A DNA stretch of 64,000 nt from Thalassomonas viridans (GCF_000948985.2 NZ_CP059733.1:4774001-4838000); one strand, 5' to 3'. Positions 56,197 through 64,000 are shown, numbered from the stretch's first letter. A program made the numbers and translations. The notes: generated from the letters alone by a model not told the origin.

Positions 56197-56844
56197 TCAA
56201 CATATGCTCCATATTCTGCTGGACATGGTAAGTTTTTGATTTAAATCGACGCCTAACTGCCTGGTTCCAATCAGATACCAAAGCGTGGGCAGTAATTTCG
56301 CCTGGTTCCATTCATCGTTAAATATTGCCTTTAGCAGAGAAGCTGGGGTTGTCTGCCTGAGCTCCCTGACTTTATCCGCAAGCAGCTGCATGTGTGACTC
56401 TTCTTCCGGGCCTTTGCGTACAAATGGGAGAAGGAATTTTACCGAGGCAAGGTAAGAGGTGCGTATTTCCACTTCCGTGATGATTTTAAACTTCCAGTTG
56501 TTTTCCTTGGCGAAATGAATCCCGGCTCTGAACTTCGGTTTAAGGGTTGACCAGTTTTTCTTCAGATCATCCCGGTATTTCACTTCAAACAAGGTAGGTT
56601 TAATGTTGTTGCCAAAATAATATGCCAATACATCCGGAATATAGGTTCTTTGCTTGTTATCTTCGTCTTTCCAGACCAGTTGTAATGGTTGCACCTCAAA
56701 ACGTTCCACTTCATCATCAAACTCAAGTAAACTGATAAAATCTCTCTCCAAGGTGGATTCAAACATGGCCTGTCCTTCAGCCTTGGAATGGGCAGCAATG
56801 CCGGTAACATTTCGATAGTTTTTCGGTATTTTACGAATTGGCAT
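56197..56844 (-). CDS. tnsA: TnsA endonuclease
   Basis: Cuts the 5' ends of the transposon so that it moves by cut-and-paste rather than replication. With the start at ATG 56844 (GAGG seven bases upstream) it has 215 residues; a further ATG at 56865 has no ribosome-binding site. The nuclease fold shows FESTLERDF (Glu), TYIPD (Asp71) and FEVKY (Glu87, Lys89), with the same 16-residue Asp-to-Glu/Gln spacing as TnsA of Tn7. A C-terminal winged-helix part that would contact TnsC follows. It is the first gene of the tnsA-tnsB-tnsC-tniQ operon. Confidence 0.92.
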   Translation of the reverse strand: MPIRKIPKNYRNVTGIAAHSKAEGQAMFESTLERDFISLLEFDDEVERFEVQPLQLVWKDEDNKQRTYIPDVLAYYFGNNIKPTLFEVKYRDDLKKNWSTLKPKFRAGIHFAKENNWKFKIITEVEIRTSYLASVKFLLPFVRKGPEEESHMQLLADKVRELRQTTPASLLKAIFNDEWNQAKLLPTLWYLIGTRQLGVDLNQKLTMSSRIWSIC

Positions 56845-56921
56845 ATAAACCTCTATAAGTTCCATTTGGAAAGCCGTTATCGCTCAATTGAAATTCACAT
56901 TATATTTTTCAACTTACAAAC

Positions 56922-57043
56922 CAGTACAAATTAACTATGTAAGTATAGATTAAAAAACAACCGCTTTTCAATCAGTAGTCTATAGTGATGTGAAAAATTA
57001 AGGTATTTGTAGCTTATAGTACAAAAGAATGATGGAATTCACA
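56922..57043. promoter_or_regulatory. Right transposon end with TnsB-type sites
   Basis: Read on the minus strand, TTTTGTACT (57026-57018) and ACATAGTTAATTTGTACTG (56940-56922) repeat the two left-end sites in inverted orientation. The outer end is not certain: ACA at 57041-57043 would give a TGT terminus, but the distance to the first core differs from the left end. The tnsA promoter must overlap this region. Confidence 0.5.
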
Positions 57044-57125
57044 GAAGTGAAGTAAAACACCTTCAACCGATATTGCCGTTAAATCATTTATGACACCGCG
57101 GCATACCCCGTATACGATAAATAAG

Positions 57126-57155
57126 AACCGCAGATAACTTGTCTGCGGTTTTTTT
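57126..57155 (+). terminator. Intrinsic terminator, probably the original lipA terminator
   Basis: AACCGCAGA (57126-57134) pairs perfectly with TCTGCGGTT (57142-57150), followed by a T tract on the plus strand. The nearest plus-strand gene upstream inside the island ends at about 52.2 kb, so the terminator has no partner there. Without the island it would sit shortly behind lipA. The rest of the gap 56866-57286 holds the transposon end and a palindrome but no gene. Confidence 0.85.
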
Positions 57156-57228
57156 ACGTCTGTTATTTCTGCCCCCATAGCAAACAACTGAAAACATAAA
57201 ATAAATTAAGTTAAAACAATAAATCGGC

Positions 57229-57242
57229 AACATTCGAATGTT
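57229..57242. promoter_or_regulatory. Perfect palindrome upstream of the secreted hypothetical gene
   Basis: AACATTCGAATGTT is a perfect 14-base palindrome 45 bases upstream of the start at 57287 and could be an operator. The binding protein is unknown. Confidence 0.35.
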
Positions 57243-57286
57243 ATGCTCCGTGGCACAAAATTATTGTTTATAAAATGGAGTTTTTT

Positions 57287-57796
57287 ATGCTTTTAATTAG
57301 AGCCTTGCTACTACTATATTTTTCCTCTGTTATGACCGGGAAAGCCCTGGCGAATAGCGCTAATGAAGTCATTTATGTCGACGGCGTGCTTTATAAGGTT
57401 AACCTGTATCATCTGGACTGGAATAATGTCGGTACCCTTGGCGTTGCCGAACTCGATGTTATCGGTGATAACGGCCAGGAGCTGGTGTTTACCGTCGGTA
57501 CTAAGGTCAGCTATACCTGTTACTGGAATTCATGCAATAATTCAAACAGGAGTTCATACGACACCATTAAGCTCACCGTCACCTGCCAGGCCGCAACCGG
57601 CGCCATAATTCCAATTGCAGAAACTTCCCAACGCGTTGTCTACCCGGCATCGAACAAAGTCGTCAACCTTTCCATATTTGAAGAAGCCACCACGCACGGT
57701 GATTGCCAGCAACTGAAAGTGGCCTTATCAAGCAAAGAATTTCAGCTGGATGAATGGGGGCATACTATGTATATCGCGATACTGGAAAAGTTCTGA
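57287..57796 (+). CDS. Secreted hypothetical protein
   Basis: About 169 residues with a signal peptide (MLLIRALLLLYFSSVMTGKALA). The mature part is beta-rich and holds four cysteines (…YTCYWNSCNN…TVTCQ…THGDCQQ) that could form disulfides in the periplasm. ATG 57287 is preferred because TGGAG lies six bases upstream; ATG 57275 overlaps that site. No family is recognised. Confidence 0.6.
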   Translation: MLLIRALLLLYFSSVMTGKALANSANEVIYVDGVLYKVNLYHLDWNNVGTLGVAELDVIGDNGQELVFTVGTKVSYTCYWNSCNNSNRSSYDTIKLTVTCQAATGAIIPIAETSQRVVYPASNKVVNLSIFEEATTHGDCQQLKVALSSKEFQLDEWGHTMYIAILEKF

Positions 57797-57933
57797 GGCA
57801 GGCACTCACTGAAAGCGCCCGAATAAAATGCCAAGGCCGTCAAAAATGCTGAACCTATGATTACCTTGGCTATTTGCTTTTGCGGCCTGCAAACGCTGTT
57901 AATAAGCTTTGGGGCCGTTTTTAATAAGTGGAA

Positions 57934-59025
57934 TTAGTCTGTGATCACCGGCGTCGGACAAACCACATCGGCGTTTTGCGCCCTCTGTCTTAAGAAGTGA
58001 TCCATCAGGGTCAGTGCCAGCATGGCTTCGGCAATCGGCACCGCGCGGATACCGACACAGGGATCGTGACGCCCCTTGGTAATAATATCTGTCGATTCGC
58101 CCTGTAAGTCCACGGTTTTCCCGCTGACCCCGATACTGGACGTCGGTTTTAACGCGATATTGGCCACTATCTGCTGACCGGAGGAAATCCCCCCTAGAAC
58201 GCCGCCGGCATGGTTGCTGGCAAAACCTTCCGGGGTCAGTTCGTCCCTGTGCTCTGAACCTTTCTGGTTGACTACATCAAAGCCGTCGCCTATTTCCACC
58301 CCTTTGACCGCATTGATGCTCATCAGGCCATGGGCAATGTCGGCGTCCAGACGGTCGAATATCGGCTCTCCCAGCCCCACAGGCACGTTGTCGGCAACCA
58401 CCATTACCTTGGCGCCGATAGAGTCTTTGCTGCGGATAATCTCGCGTAATTTCTCATCCAGGGCTTCCTGCTTGCTTTCATCCGGGAAGAAAAACGGATT
58501 TTCTTCGACAATATTCCAGTCATAACTTTCTGCGCTTATGTCCCCTATCTGGGTCACACAGGCCTGGATCTTGATGCCGAATTTTTGCTGCAGGTATTTT
58601 TTCGCGATCGCCCCGGCAGCCACCCGCATTGCGGTTTCCCGGGCAGAAGAGCGTCCGCCGCCGCGGTAGTCGCGAATGCCGTATTTTTGCCAATAGGTAT
58701 AATCGGCATGGCCGGGACGGAAGTTTTTGGCAATATCAGAATAATCTTTCGAGCGCTGGTCGGTATTTTCAATCAGCAAACCTATCGGCGTACCCGTGGT
58801 TTTGCCTTCAAAGACACCGGACATAATCTTAACCTGATCCGGTTCGCGCCGCGCCGTGGTATAGCGGGAAGTGCCCGGCCTTCTGCGGTCAAGATCCGCC
58901 TGCAAGTCGGCTTCCGTTAAATCCAGTCCAGGAGGACAGCCGTCGATAATCGCCCCTAAACCCAGACCATGACTTTCCCCGAAAGTGGTCACCGTGAATA
59001 ACTTTCCGAATGTATTACCTGACAT
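57934..59025 (-). CDS. aroC: Chorismate synthase
   Basis: Converts 5-enolpyruvylshikimate-3-phosphate to chorismate, the last shared step of aromatic amino-acid synthesis, using reduced FMN. The 363 residues match the family. Signatures: [58 protein letters not shown] and [17 protein letters not shown]. It begins two bases after the prmB stop, a conserved pairing in gammaproteobacteria. Confidence 0.97.
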   Translation of the reverse strand: MSGNTFGKLFTVTTFGESHGLGLGAIIDGCPPGLDLTEADLQADLDRRRPGTSRYTTARREPDQVKIMSGVFEGKTTGTPIGLLIENTDQRSKDYSDIAKNFRPGHADYTYWQKYGIRDYRGGGRSSARETAMRVAAGAIAKKYLQQKFGIKIQACVTQIGDISAESYDWNIVEENPFFFPDESKQEALDEKLREIIRSKDSIGAKVMVVADNVPVGLGEPIFDRLDADIAHGLMSINAVKGVEIGDGFDVVNQKGSEHRDELTPEGFASNHAGGVLGGISSGQQIVANIALKPTSSIGVSGKTVDLQGESTDIITKGRHDPCVGIRAVPIAEAMLALTLMDHFLRQRAQNADVVCPTPVITD

Positions 59026-59027
59026 TA

Positions 59028-59969
59028 TTAATCTATTACCTGTTGTTTAAAAGTTTCAGCATATTGAACCAGTTGCGCCTTAGTTAACGTAAAGACCCCG
59101 TGGCCGCCGCGCTCGAACGTCAGCCAGGTAAAGGGAACTTCGGGATAAACTTCCTCGACGTGTATTTGCGAATTGCCGACTTCGCAAACCAAAATGCCGT
59201 TATCATTAAGATGCTCCGCGGCCTGTGCAAGAATCTTGCGCACTATATCCAGACCGTCAACCCCGCAGCCCAGGCCCATTTCCGGCTCGTGGATATACTC
59301 CTGCGGCAGGGAATCGACATCTTCCTGATCTACGTACGGCGGGTTGGTCACAATTAAATCATAAGTCTGTCCCGGGATCCCAGAAAAAACATCAGACTGA
59401 ATTGGAATAACTTGTTCACTAAGCCCATGATTTTCGATATTAATCTGGGCAACGTTCAGGGCGTCCACAGACAAGTCCAGCGCATCCACTTCCGCTTCCG
59501 GGAAGGCATAAGCACAGGCAATGGCAATGCAGCCGCTGCCGGTACATAAATCCAGGATACGCTCCGGCTGCTTGCCGGCGTCTATCAGGGGGGCAAACTG
59601 CTTTTCTATGTATTCGCCGATAGGCGAGCGCGGCACCAGCACCCTGTCGTCGACGTAAAAGGATAAGTTGGCGAATCTGGCGTGGTTGGTGATATAGGCG
59701 GCCGGAATATTTTCCACCACGCGTCGCTCGATAATCGCCAGCAGCTCGGCTTTTTCCTGCTCCAGCAGGCGGCACGCCATTACCTGCTCGGTTAAACTGT
59801 CCGGCAGGTCCAGCGCATACATGACTAAAGTTACCGCTTCATCCCAGGCATTATCGGTACCATGGCCAAAATAAAGCTCAGCCCGGTTAAACTGGCTGGC
59901 GGCAAAACGCAAATAATCGCCTATGGTATGTAATTGCGCACTTACGGACACGGTATCAAAGGTACTCAC
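59028..59969 (-). CDS. prmB: Ribosomal protein L3 (uL3) glutamine N5-methyltransferase
   Basis: Methylates a glutamine of ribosomal protein L3. The 313-residue protein has the SAM-binding [16 protein letters not shown] and the catalytic NPPYV of glutamine methyltransferases. The N-terminal region ([27 protein letters not shown]) is typical of PrmB rather than PrmC. It is the first gene of the prmB-aroC operon. Confidence 0.96.
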   Translation of the reverse strand: MSTFDTVSVSAQLHTIGDYLRFAASQFNRAELYFGHGTDNAWDEAVTLVMYALDLPDSLTEQVMACRLLEQEKAELLAIIERRVVENIPAAYITNHARFANLSFYVDDRVLVPRSPIGEYIEKQFAPLIDAGKQPERILDLCTGSGCIAIACAYAFPEAEVDALDLSVDALNVAQINIENHGLSEQVIPIQSDVFSGIPGQTYDLIVTNPPYVDQEDVDSLPQEYIHEPEMGLGCGVDGLDIVRKILAQAAEHLNDNGILVCEVGNSQIHVEEVYPEVPFTWLTFERGGHGVFTLTKAQLVQYAETFKQQVID

Positions 59970-59989
59970 AAAACTTCCTCAAAGGATGG

Positions 59990-60028
59990 TAAAAATAGGG
60001 CTCGCGGTTATTTTACCGCTAAAAGCCC
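59990..60028 (-). terminator. Intrinsic terminator of the HxlR gene
   Basis: Read on the minus strand, GGGCT and GCGGT arms (60028-60015) pair with ACCGC and AGCCC (60008-59998), followed by TATTTTTA. It lies 40 bases behind the HxlR-family gene and just ahead of prmB. Confidence 0.65.
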
Positions 60029-60068
60029 ATGATTTAATAGCCGGTTAAGCAGAAAATTACGCCCAGGC

Positions 60069-60674
60069 TTAAGGGTTAAAACAGTCGATAAAGGCGCTCA
60101 GCCCAGGGTCATCCCGGAACTTTCCCTCCAACACCTGCTGCCGGAAGTCGGTTATGGTCATCGCCAGCACCAGTTCGGCGCTTTCTGCCTCGCCGAGGGC
60201 AAAGCTAAAAATAAAGCCCCCGTCCTGCTGCCGGGCTGCCACCCAGGCGGTTAACGGCTCGCAGGAAAATTGAATAGTATATTCCGCCCGGCAGTGCCCG
60301 GGAGAAAATAACGCCTTCATCGCCAGCAGATCCCAGTGATGATAATGCCTGCCTTCCTTTTCCAGCGGCAGGTTGCCCGCTCCCCAGCGGATCAGCTCCA
60401 ACACTACGCCTTCCACCTCCCGGCCTTTTGCCGTTAACCGGTAAGCCGACCTTTTATCTGCCGGGTTGAGTTTTTCCACCATGGCACACAGCTCCAGCTC
60501 TTTCAGGCGCTGGCTGAGCAAATTAGTCCCCATGCCTGCCAGATAAGTATTTAAGTCTTTAAACCGGCATGGCTGGATCAATAGCTCCCTGAAAATCAAC
60601 AGGGTCCAGCGCTCTCCCAGGAAATCGCCCGCCTGCGCCAGATAACAGTTCTGATGATAGGTTCTTTTTTTCAT
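60069..60674 (-). CDS. HxlR-family transcriptional regulator
   Basis: A 201-residue protein. The first 100 residues are an HxlR winged helix (HQNCYLAQAGDFLGERWTLLIFRELL…GTNLLSQRLKELE); the single Cys near the N terminus (NCYLAQA) is the conserved redox- or quinone-sensing Cys of many HxlR proteins. The C-terminal 90 residues resemble an SCP2-like ligand pocket. It is divergent from a small membrane protein gene, with three operator-like repeats between them, and probably represses both. Confidence 0.85.
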   Translation of the reverse strand: MKKRTYHQNCYLAQAGDFLGERWTLLIFRELLIQPCRFKDLNTYLAGMGTNLLSQRLKELELCAMVEKLNPADKRSAYRLTAKGREVEGVVLELIRWGAGNLPLEKEGRHYHHWDLLAMKALFSPGHCRAEYTIQFSCEPLTAWVAARQQDGGFIFSFALGEAESAELVLAMTITDFRQQVLEGKFRDDPGLSAFIDCFNP

Positions 60675-60705
60675 GCAGCAAGTGTAACCGCAGGGGCAGG
60701 TACTT

Positions 60706-60777
60706 GCTATATTTTTTTAAAGCAAAATTTTACTATACAAATTTAAAGTGGTAGCTTTTACTATATCTTTTTAAAGT
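60706..60777. promoter_or_regulatory. Three operator-like repeats in the HxlR divergent promoter
   Basis: RCTATAN6TTTAAAGY occurs three times: 60706-60723, 60732-60749 and 60760-60777, spaced 26 and 28 bases. Each is itself a dyad (ACT…AGT). The last copy ends just before the ribosome-binding site of the small membrane protein gene, so binding would block it. The HxlR protein encoded alongside is the likely binder. Confidence 0.6.
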
Positions 60778-60791
60778 AAAGGTGGAATCCC

Positions 60792-61202
60792 ATGTCCGAC
60801 ACCAGCCCGAATACACGCCGATTACCGCAGGCCATAGCCGCCAATGCGCTGTTTTCTTTCACCTCAGGAACGGTTTTTATGCTTGCCCGGGATGTTCTTA
60901 TCCCCCATATTCCGCTCCCTCCCCTGTTATGGACCTTGCTTGGCGCCTGCCTGATCGCTTTCTCCGTCCAGCTGGCCTTTATGGTAAAGAACAGGGCTTG
61001 GGCAGAAAAACTGATTGTCCCGGTTATTCTTTCCGATATTGCCTGGGTGGTCCTCACCTCGATCGCCCTTGTCTGCTATCAAAGCCAGCTGTCAGGGCCG
61101 GGCATAGCGCTTATTGTCGGCGTAAACCTGGTCGTCGCTACTTTGGCCTGGTTTCAGGCACAGGCATATCTTAAGAAGCGTACAAAAATAAAAGTGGCAT
61201 AA
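60792..61202 (+). CDS. Four-helix inner-membrane protein
   Basis: A 136-residue protein with four hydrophobic helices (about 14-34, 42-62, 72-95 and 102-122) and basic ends, unrecognised but resembling small SPW-repeat or DoxX-size membrane proteins. AAAGGTGG precedes the ATG. It is divergent from an HxlR regulator gene and probably controlled by it; the function is unknown. Confidence 0.7.
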   Translation: MSDTSPNTRRLPQAIAANALFSFTSGTVFMLARDVLIPHIPLPPLLWTLLGACLIAFSVQLAFMVKNRAWAEKLIVPVILSDIAWVVLTSIALVCYQSQLSGPGIALIVGVNLVVATLAWFQAQAYLKKRTKIKVA

Positions 61203-61293
61203 AACAAACTGATAACAGCAAAACCACGGTGAAATAGCATCACGCCGGCGGATAGTAGTTGAATTTGCCCCCGGATGTTTTTAGACTTGCGCC

Positions 61294-61836
61294 ATGAAAC
61301 TAAAGAACGCCCTGAGCGCCCAGGAAAAGCAGCTGTTTAAAGAAGCCATAGGTAAGGTAAAACCTATGGTGCAGGATAAAATCCGCCCGACAGCCAAGCA
61401 GGCGAAAAAGAAAATTCAGCTTGAAAAAGACAAAAGCGCCAAGCAGGCCGCCCAGTTTCATTTTTCCGATGAATTCGAACCGGATCTCAACAGCCAAGGG
61501 CCGATGAAATATGTCCGCCACGATGTCGACAGCTTCGAAGCCAAGAACCTTCGCCGCGGCATGTACCGCCCGGACCTGATCCTGGACTTACACGGCCTGG
61601 ATCAGCACCAGGCCAAACAGGAAATTGCCGCCCTGCTCTATGCCAGCCAGAAAGAACACGCCCAATGTGTCTGCATTGTTCACGGCATAGGTTCAAGAAT
61701 ACTCAAAACCAAAGTGCCCCACTGGCTGGTGCAGCACCCGGATGTAATGGCCTTTCACCAGGCGCCGCTGGAATGGGGCGGCAACGGCGCCCTGCTGGTA
61801 TTGATCGAACTTAAAGATAAATATATTCGGGACTAA
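61294..61836 (+). CDS. smrB: SmrB-type ribosome-rescue endonuclease
   Basis: A 180-residue protein with a C-terminal Smr domain: DLHGLDQHQAKQEIAALL, then VHGIGSRILKTKVPHWL. E. coli SmrB (183 residues) cleaves mRNA between collided ribosomes to start rescue. The N-terminal helical part, basic and charged, corresponds to the ribosome-binding extension. smrB and prmB are neighbours in many gammaproteobacteria; here three small genes' worth of sequence separates them. Confidence 0.92.
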   Translation: MKLKNALSAQEKQLFKEAIGKVKPMVQDKIRPTAKQAKKKIQLEKDKSAKQAAQFHFSDEFEPDLNSQGPMKYVRHDVDSFEAKNLRRGMYRPDLILDLHGLDQHQAKQEIAALLYASQKEHAQCVCIVHGIGSRILKTKVPHWLVQHPDVMAFHQAPLEWGGNGALLVLIELKDKYIRD

Positions 61837-61872
61837 GCCCCCGGCGATAACAAACAGCAATCACCGGCGCTA

Positions 61873-62685
61873 TCACCTGACAAAGTCTTCAATGATTCTT
61901 TGCGTCAGGCCGTTTCTTCGCATCTCATAGATGATGATATCCAGCTGCTTCTTAAAGTCTTCCTTAAAAGGATATTTGCCCTGATCGTTCGCGGTAAAGC
62001 CCAAAAAGCCCTGCTCTATGGTAATGGTCGCCCCTTCCAGCAACCTTGCATGCTTTCCGCCTTCGTTATATTCGCCTTTGAGTTTCATTTGCTTCAGCTC
62101 CCATAAGATCGACAGGCGGTCATTGATATAACAATCGATCCGTTTCAAGCCGAGCTTAAGCAAATTTTCACGGTTCCCCTTGGCTTCAGATACCTTAAGC
62201 TTATTTTCCTTAACCGCCTGCCAGAAGCCATCTCCCCCCAAATGAAAGCCGGCATTAATGCCGATCTTCAAACCGTAATAGTCTTCCGGCCAGCGCCCTC
62301 TCAGAGAAGTCGCCAGAATCTCACTCCGGCAAAACGCCACTACACGCTCATCCAATATCGGCAGGGAATATGGCCAGATATAAGGTCTTTCCATTACGTG
62401 AAAGTAAGGGGGATAAATGGCAAAGGCACTGCCGGTTTCAATCAGTTTCAAACCGCGTTTCCAGGGAATGGGCACTATCTTCACCTGGTAGTCGGGCATT
62501 CTTGCAAAGGCGATTTTCAATATTTCAGCATAAATCCCCTGTACCTTACCGGCCTCCTTATATGAATAAGGCGGGTAGTTTTCATCCGCATAGACAGTCA
62601 CATCAATCTTTGCAGAAAATCCCCCAAACGGCCAAAGAATACCGCATGCCAAAATCATTAGGTTGAGCTTACTCTTCATTTGCAT
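61873..62685 (-). CDS. Periplasmic amino-acid-type solute-binding protein
   Basis: A 270-residue protein with a signal peptide (about 1-25) and a bacterial extracellular solute-binding family 3 domain (VTVYADENYPPYSYKEAGKVQGIYAEILKIAFARM). No permease or ATPase gene adjoins, as is common for the many lone copies in Alteromonadales; it may act as a sensor-type or orphan binding protein. It is convergent with smrB. Confidence 0.85.
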   Translation of the reverse strand: MQMKSKLNLMILACGILWPFGGFSAKIDVTVYADENYPPYSYKEAGKVQGIYAEILKIAFARMPDYQVKIVPIPWKRGLKLIETGSAFAIYPPYFHVMERPYIWPYSLPILDERVVAFCRSEILATSLRGRWPEDYYGLKIGINAGFHLGGDGFWQAVKENKLKVSEAKGNRENLLKLGLKRIDCYINDRLSILWELKQMKLKGEYNEGGKHARLLEGATITIEQGFLGFTANDQGKYPFKEDFKKQLDIIIYEMRRNGLTQRIIEDFVR

Positions 62686-62838
62686 TGGCCTGTCGTTAGT
62701 CCATTAAAACCAAGGTCACTCCACTATTACCCAATACGCATATAGAAGATAGCAAATTCTGCCCTGGAGTTTATGGGCATAGCTGCAATAAAACTGCATA
62801 AGGCATAATAAACAGCCGGGGCAAAACCAGCCATTATC

Positions 62839-62869
62839 AAGCCAGCCGCCTTTATGCTGCTGGCTTTTT
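62839..62869 (+). terminator. Plus-strand intrinsic terminator with no plus-strand gene before it
   Basis: AAGCCAGC (62839-62846) pairs with GCTGGCTT (62859-62866), followed by a T tract. Both neighbouring genes are on the minus strand, so it would end a plus-strand transcript starting within 62686-62838, possibly a small RNA. No clear promoter is seen. Confidence 0.6.
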
Positions 62870-62909
62870 GTTTGGATTTTTACAACTTAAGATAAAACCC
62901 GGTCCCGGA

Positions 62910-63389
62910 TTAACAAAGATCGTGCGGAGAAACCAAACGAACCAGCTGGCCTTTCATCCTTTCAAGATCATAATCTATCTGGGCAATGGCCGCCGTCTGG
63001 AAAATGGGGGATTTGCGGTCAAAGGTCAGCTCTTCAACCAGGTAACTCACCAGCGGCATATGCGACACCACCAGCAATTCCTCTATCCCGGGGTTTTGTG
63101 CCAGCATACCGTCAAGGTAATCATGTACCTGTCCGGCATTTCCTGAAGGGGTAATAAAATCGCAGTTGGAGGACGGACCCGACCAGTTCAGGGTTGCCTT
63201 TACCGTCGCCGCGGTTTGCTGTGCCCGGATAAAAGGGCTCACCAGCACATGATCCAGCTTAACCTGCATACTTTTCAGCCACTTGCCCATTATCTCGGCT
63301 TCAAACTGTCCCTGTTTTGTCAGTTGGCGTTCTGCGTCAGAGTTTGCCACCGGGCTTGCCTGACCGTGACGCATAATATACAGTTGCAT
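62910..63389 (-). CDS. sixA: Phosphohistidine phosphatase SixA
   Basis: Removes phosphate from histidine residues of phosphotransfer proteins. About 159 residues from ATG 63389 (GGGAG seven bases upstream), giving the normal N terminus MQLYIMRHGQ with the catalytic RHG. The second conserved histidine lies in VVSHMPLV. A start at 63404 would add a non-conserved MREIF. It is divergent from the M16 peptidase gene. Confidence 0.92.
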   Translation of the reverse strand: MQLYIMRHGQASPVANSDAERQLTKQGQFEAEIMGKWLKSMQVKLDHVLVSPFIRAQQTAATVKATLNWSGPSSNCDFITPSGNAGQVHDYLDGMLAQNPGIEELLVVSHMPLVSYLVEELTFDRKSPIFQTAAIAQIDYDLERMKGQLVRLVSPHDLC

Positions 63390-63605
63390 AAATATCTCCC
63401 GCACTTCAAGTTTTCGCGGACACTAGCTAAAATTAGCGGCTATAGTAATAGAAACGATTACAATATAGTAACAACAGTTAAGAATAAAATGGACTCTCGT
63501 TATTCCTTGCGGTAATTTAAAACTGTTTTACAGCTAAAAACAAGCCAAACGCTGCTCCTGAATCTGAAGTAAGTGATCCAAAAAGTGTTTGCGAGGAGCC
63601 AAACG

Positions 63606-64000
63606 TTGAAAAAAAGCCCAAATGATAGCAAACGTTATCAGACAGTGACATTGGACAATGGCTTACGTGTACTGTTGATACAAAATACCCATAGCGAGAA
63701 GTCAGCCGCCGCTCTTGCAGTTAATGTCGGCCATTTTAATGATCCCGAAGATCGCCAGGGATTAGCCCATTTTCTGGAACACATGCTGTTCCTGGGCACC
63801 GAACGCTATCCGGACGGCAGCGAGTATCAAAAATTTATATCCCAATACGGTGGCAACAACAATGCCTGGACCTCCACCGAGCACACCTGTTTTTTCTTTG
63901 ATATTCACCATAGCCATTTCACCAAGGCCATCGACAGATTCAGCCAATTTTTTATCGCGCCTTTATTATCAGCCGAGTTCGTCAATAAAGAAAGGCAAAA
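63606..64000 (+). CDS. M16 (insulinase/pitrilysin) zinc metallopeptidase, 3' end outside window
   Basis: The frame from TTG 63606 (GAGGAG ten bases upstream) stays open to the window end. It encodes the start of an M16A peptidase: DNGLRVLLIQ, VNVGHFNDPEDRQGLAHFLEHMLFLGT with the inverted zinc motif HFLEH, and the substrate-site GGNNNAWTSTEHT. No signal peptide is evident at this start, so it may be cytosolic or start elsewhere. Only about 130 residues are visible. Confidence 0.88.
   Translation, partial: MKKSPNDSKRYQTVTLDNGLRVLLIQNTHSEKSAAALAVNVGHFNDPEDRQGLAHFLEHMLFLGTERYPDGSEYQKFISQYGGNNNAWTSTEHTCFFFDIHHSHFTKAIDRFSQFFIAPLLSAEFVNKERQ

Larger units (their letters stand above)
36183..57043. 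mobile_element. Tn7/Tn6022-like transposon carrying defence-type cargo
   Basis: About 20.9 kb between lipA and host sequence. One end carries tnsA-tnsB(TniA-like)-tnsC(TniB-like)-tniQ on the minus strand; the other carries a TnsE-like gene. The interior is clearly AT-richer than the flanking chromosome and is filled with nuclease, kinase-helicase, methyltransferase and SMC-like ATPase genes. Sites sharing TTTTGTACT lie at both ends in opposite orientation. The boundaries are estimates to within about 20 bases; no perfect 5-bp target duplication was found by eye. There are no Cas genes or CRISPR repeats, so this is not a CRISPR-guided element. Insertion right behind a conserved gene suggests TniQ-directed targeting of the lipA 3' end. 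Confidence 0.82.

Noticed and set aside
36183..57043. CRISPR-associated (Cas-guided) Tn7-like transposon
   Set aside because: No cas6, cas7, cas8 or cas12k-like gene and no repeat-spacer array is present; the only TniQ lies in the normal tnsABC operon.
1..64000. tRNA or rRNA genes, including a tRNA at the island edge
   Set aside because: No cloverleaf or conserved rRNA segment was recognised by eye; the island edge is the lipA gene.

Overview
The window reads as chromosome from a marine gammaproteobacterium, most likely Alteromonadales and Colwelliaceae-like (Thalassomonas or Colwellia type). That assignment is an inference from the conserved leuS-lptE-holA-nadD-rsfS-rlmH-mrdA-rodA-rlpA-dacA-ybeD-lipB-lipA block, the prmB-aroC pair, the protein sequences and a PEP-CTERM protein. 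No tRNA, rRNA or CRISPR array was recognised.

Region by region. 1-3.3 kb: a signalling operon of a PAS histidine kinase (cut by the window edge), a single-domain receiver and a REC-GGDEF-EAL protein. 3.4-5.8 kb: a Lon-like protease on the minus strand. 6.1-13.7 kb: an efflux locus (membrane fusion protein, ABC ATPase, MacB/FtsX-type permease) followed by an NtrC-type sigma-54 activator and its histidine kinase. A near-consensus sigma-54 promoter and a 35-bp double dyad lie upstream of the efflux genes, so the locus looks self-contained. 13.7-21.4 kb: a PEP-CTERM protein, a GNAT acetyltransferase, a decayed LysR copy, an AT-richer pair (lipoprotein plus S9 peptidase-Sel1 fusion), and an intact LysR divergent from a zinc-independent oxidoreductase. 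21.4-22.4 kb: ybeL and a MITE-like long hairpin. 22.4-36.2 kb: the leuS-to-lipA housekeeping block, covering leucyl-tRNA charging, LPS export, replication clamp loading, NAD synthesis, ribosome silencing and modification, cell-wall elongation and lipoate synthesis.

36.2-57.0 kb: an AT-rich mobile island inserted directly behind lipA. Its right side carries a tight tnsA-tnsB(tniA)-tnsC(tniB)-tniQ operon. A TnsE-like gene lies at the opposite end, 53 bp after lipA. Between them are (a) a two-gene module, a 1646-aa NERD nuclease/double kinase-like/SF1 helicase fusion with a winged-helix partner; (b) a five-gene module, an XRE controller divergent from a DNA methyltransferase, an ABC/SMC-like ATPase with zinc-hook-type cysteines, a small middle component and a PD-(D/E)XK-like protein; (c) a possible toxin/membrane-immunity pair; and (d) a small gene with an in-frame stop. 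This is a Tn7/Tn6022-like transposon carrying what look like two undescribed or poorly described defence systems. An intrinsic terminator just beyond the right end is probably the original lipA terminator, separated from lipA by the insertion.

57.2-64 kb: host sequence again, with a secreted hypothetical protein, prmB-aroC, an HxlR regulator divergent from a small membrane protein with three operator-like repeats, smrB, a periplasmic solute-binding protein, sixA and the start of an M16 peptidase cut by the window end.
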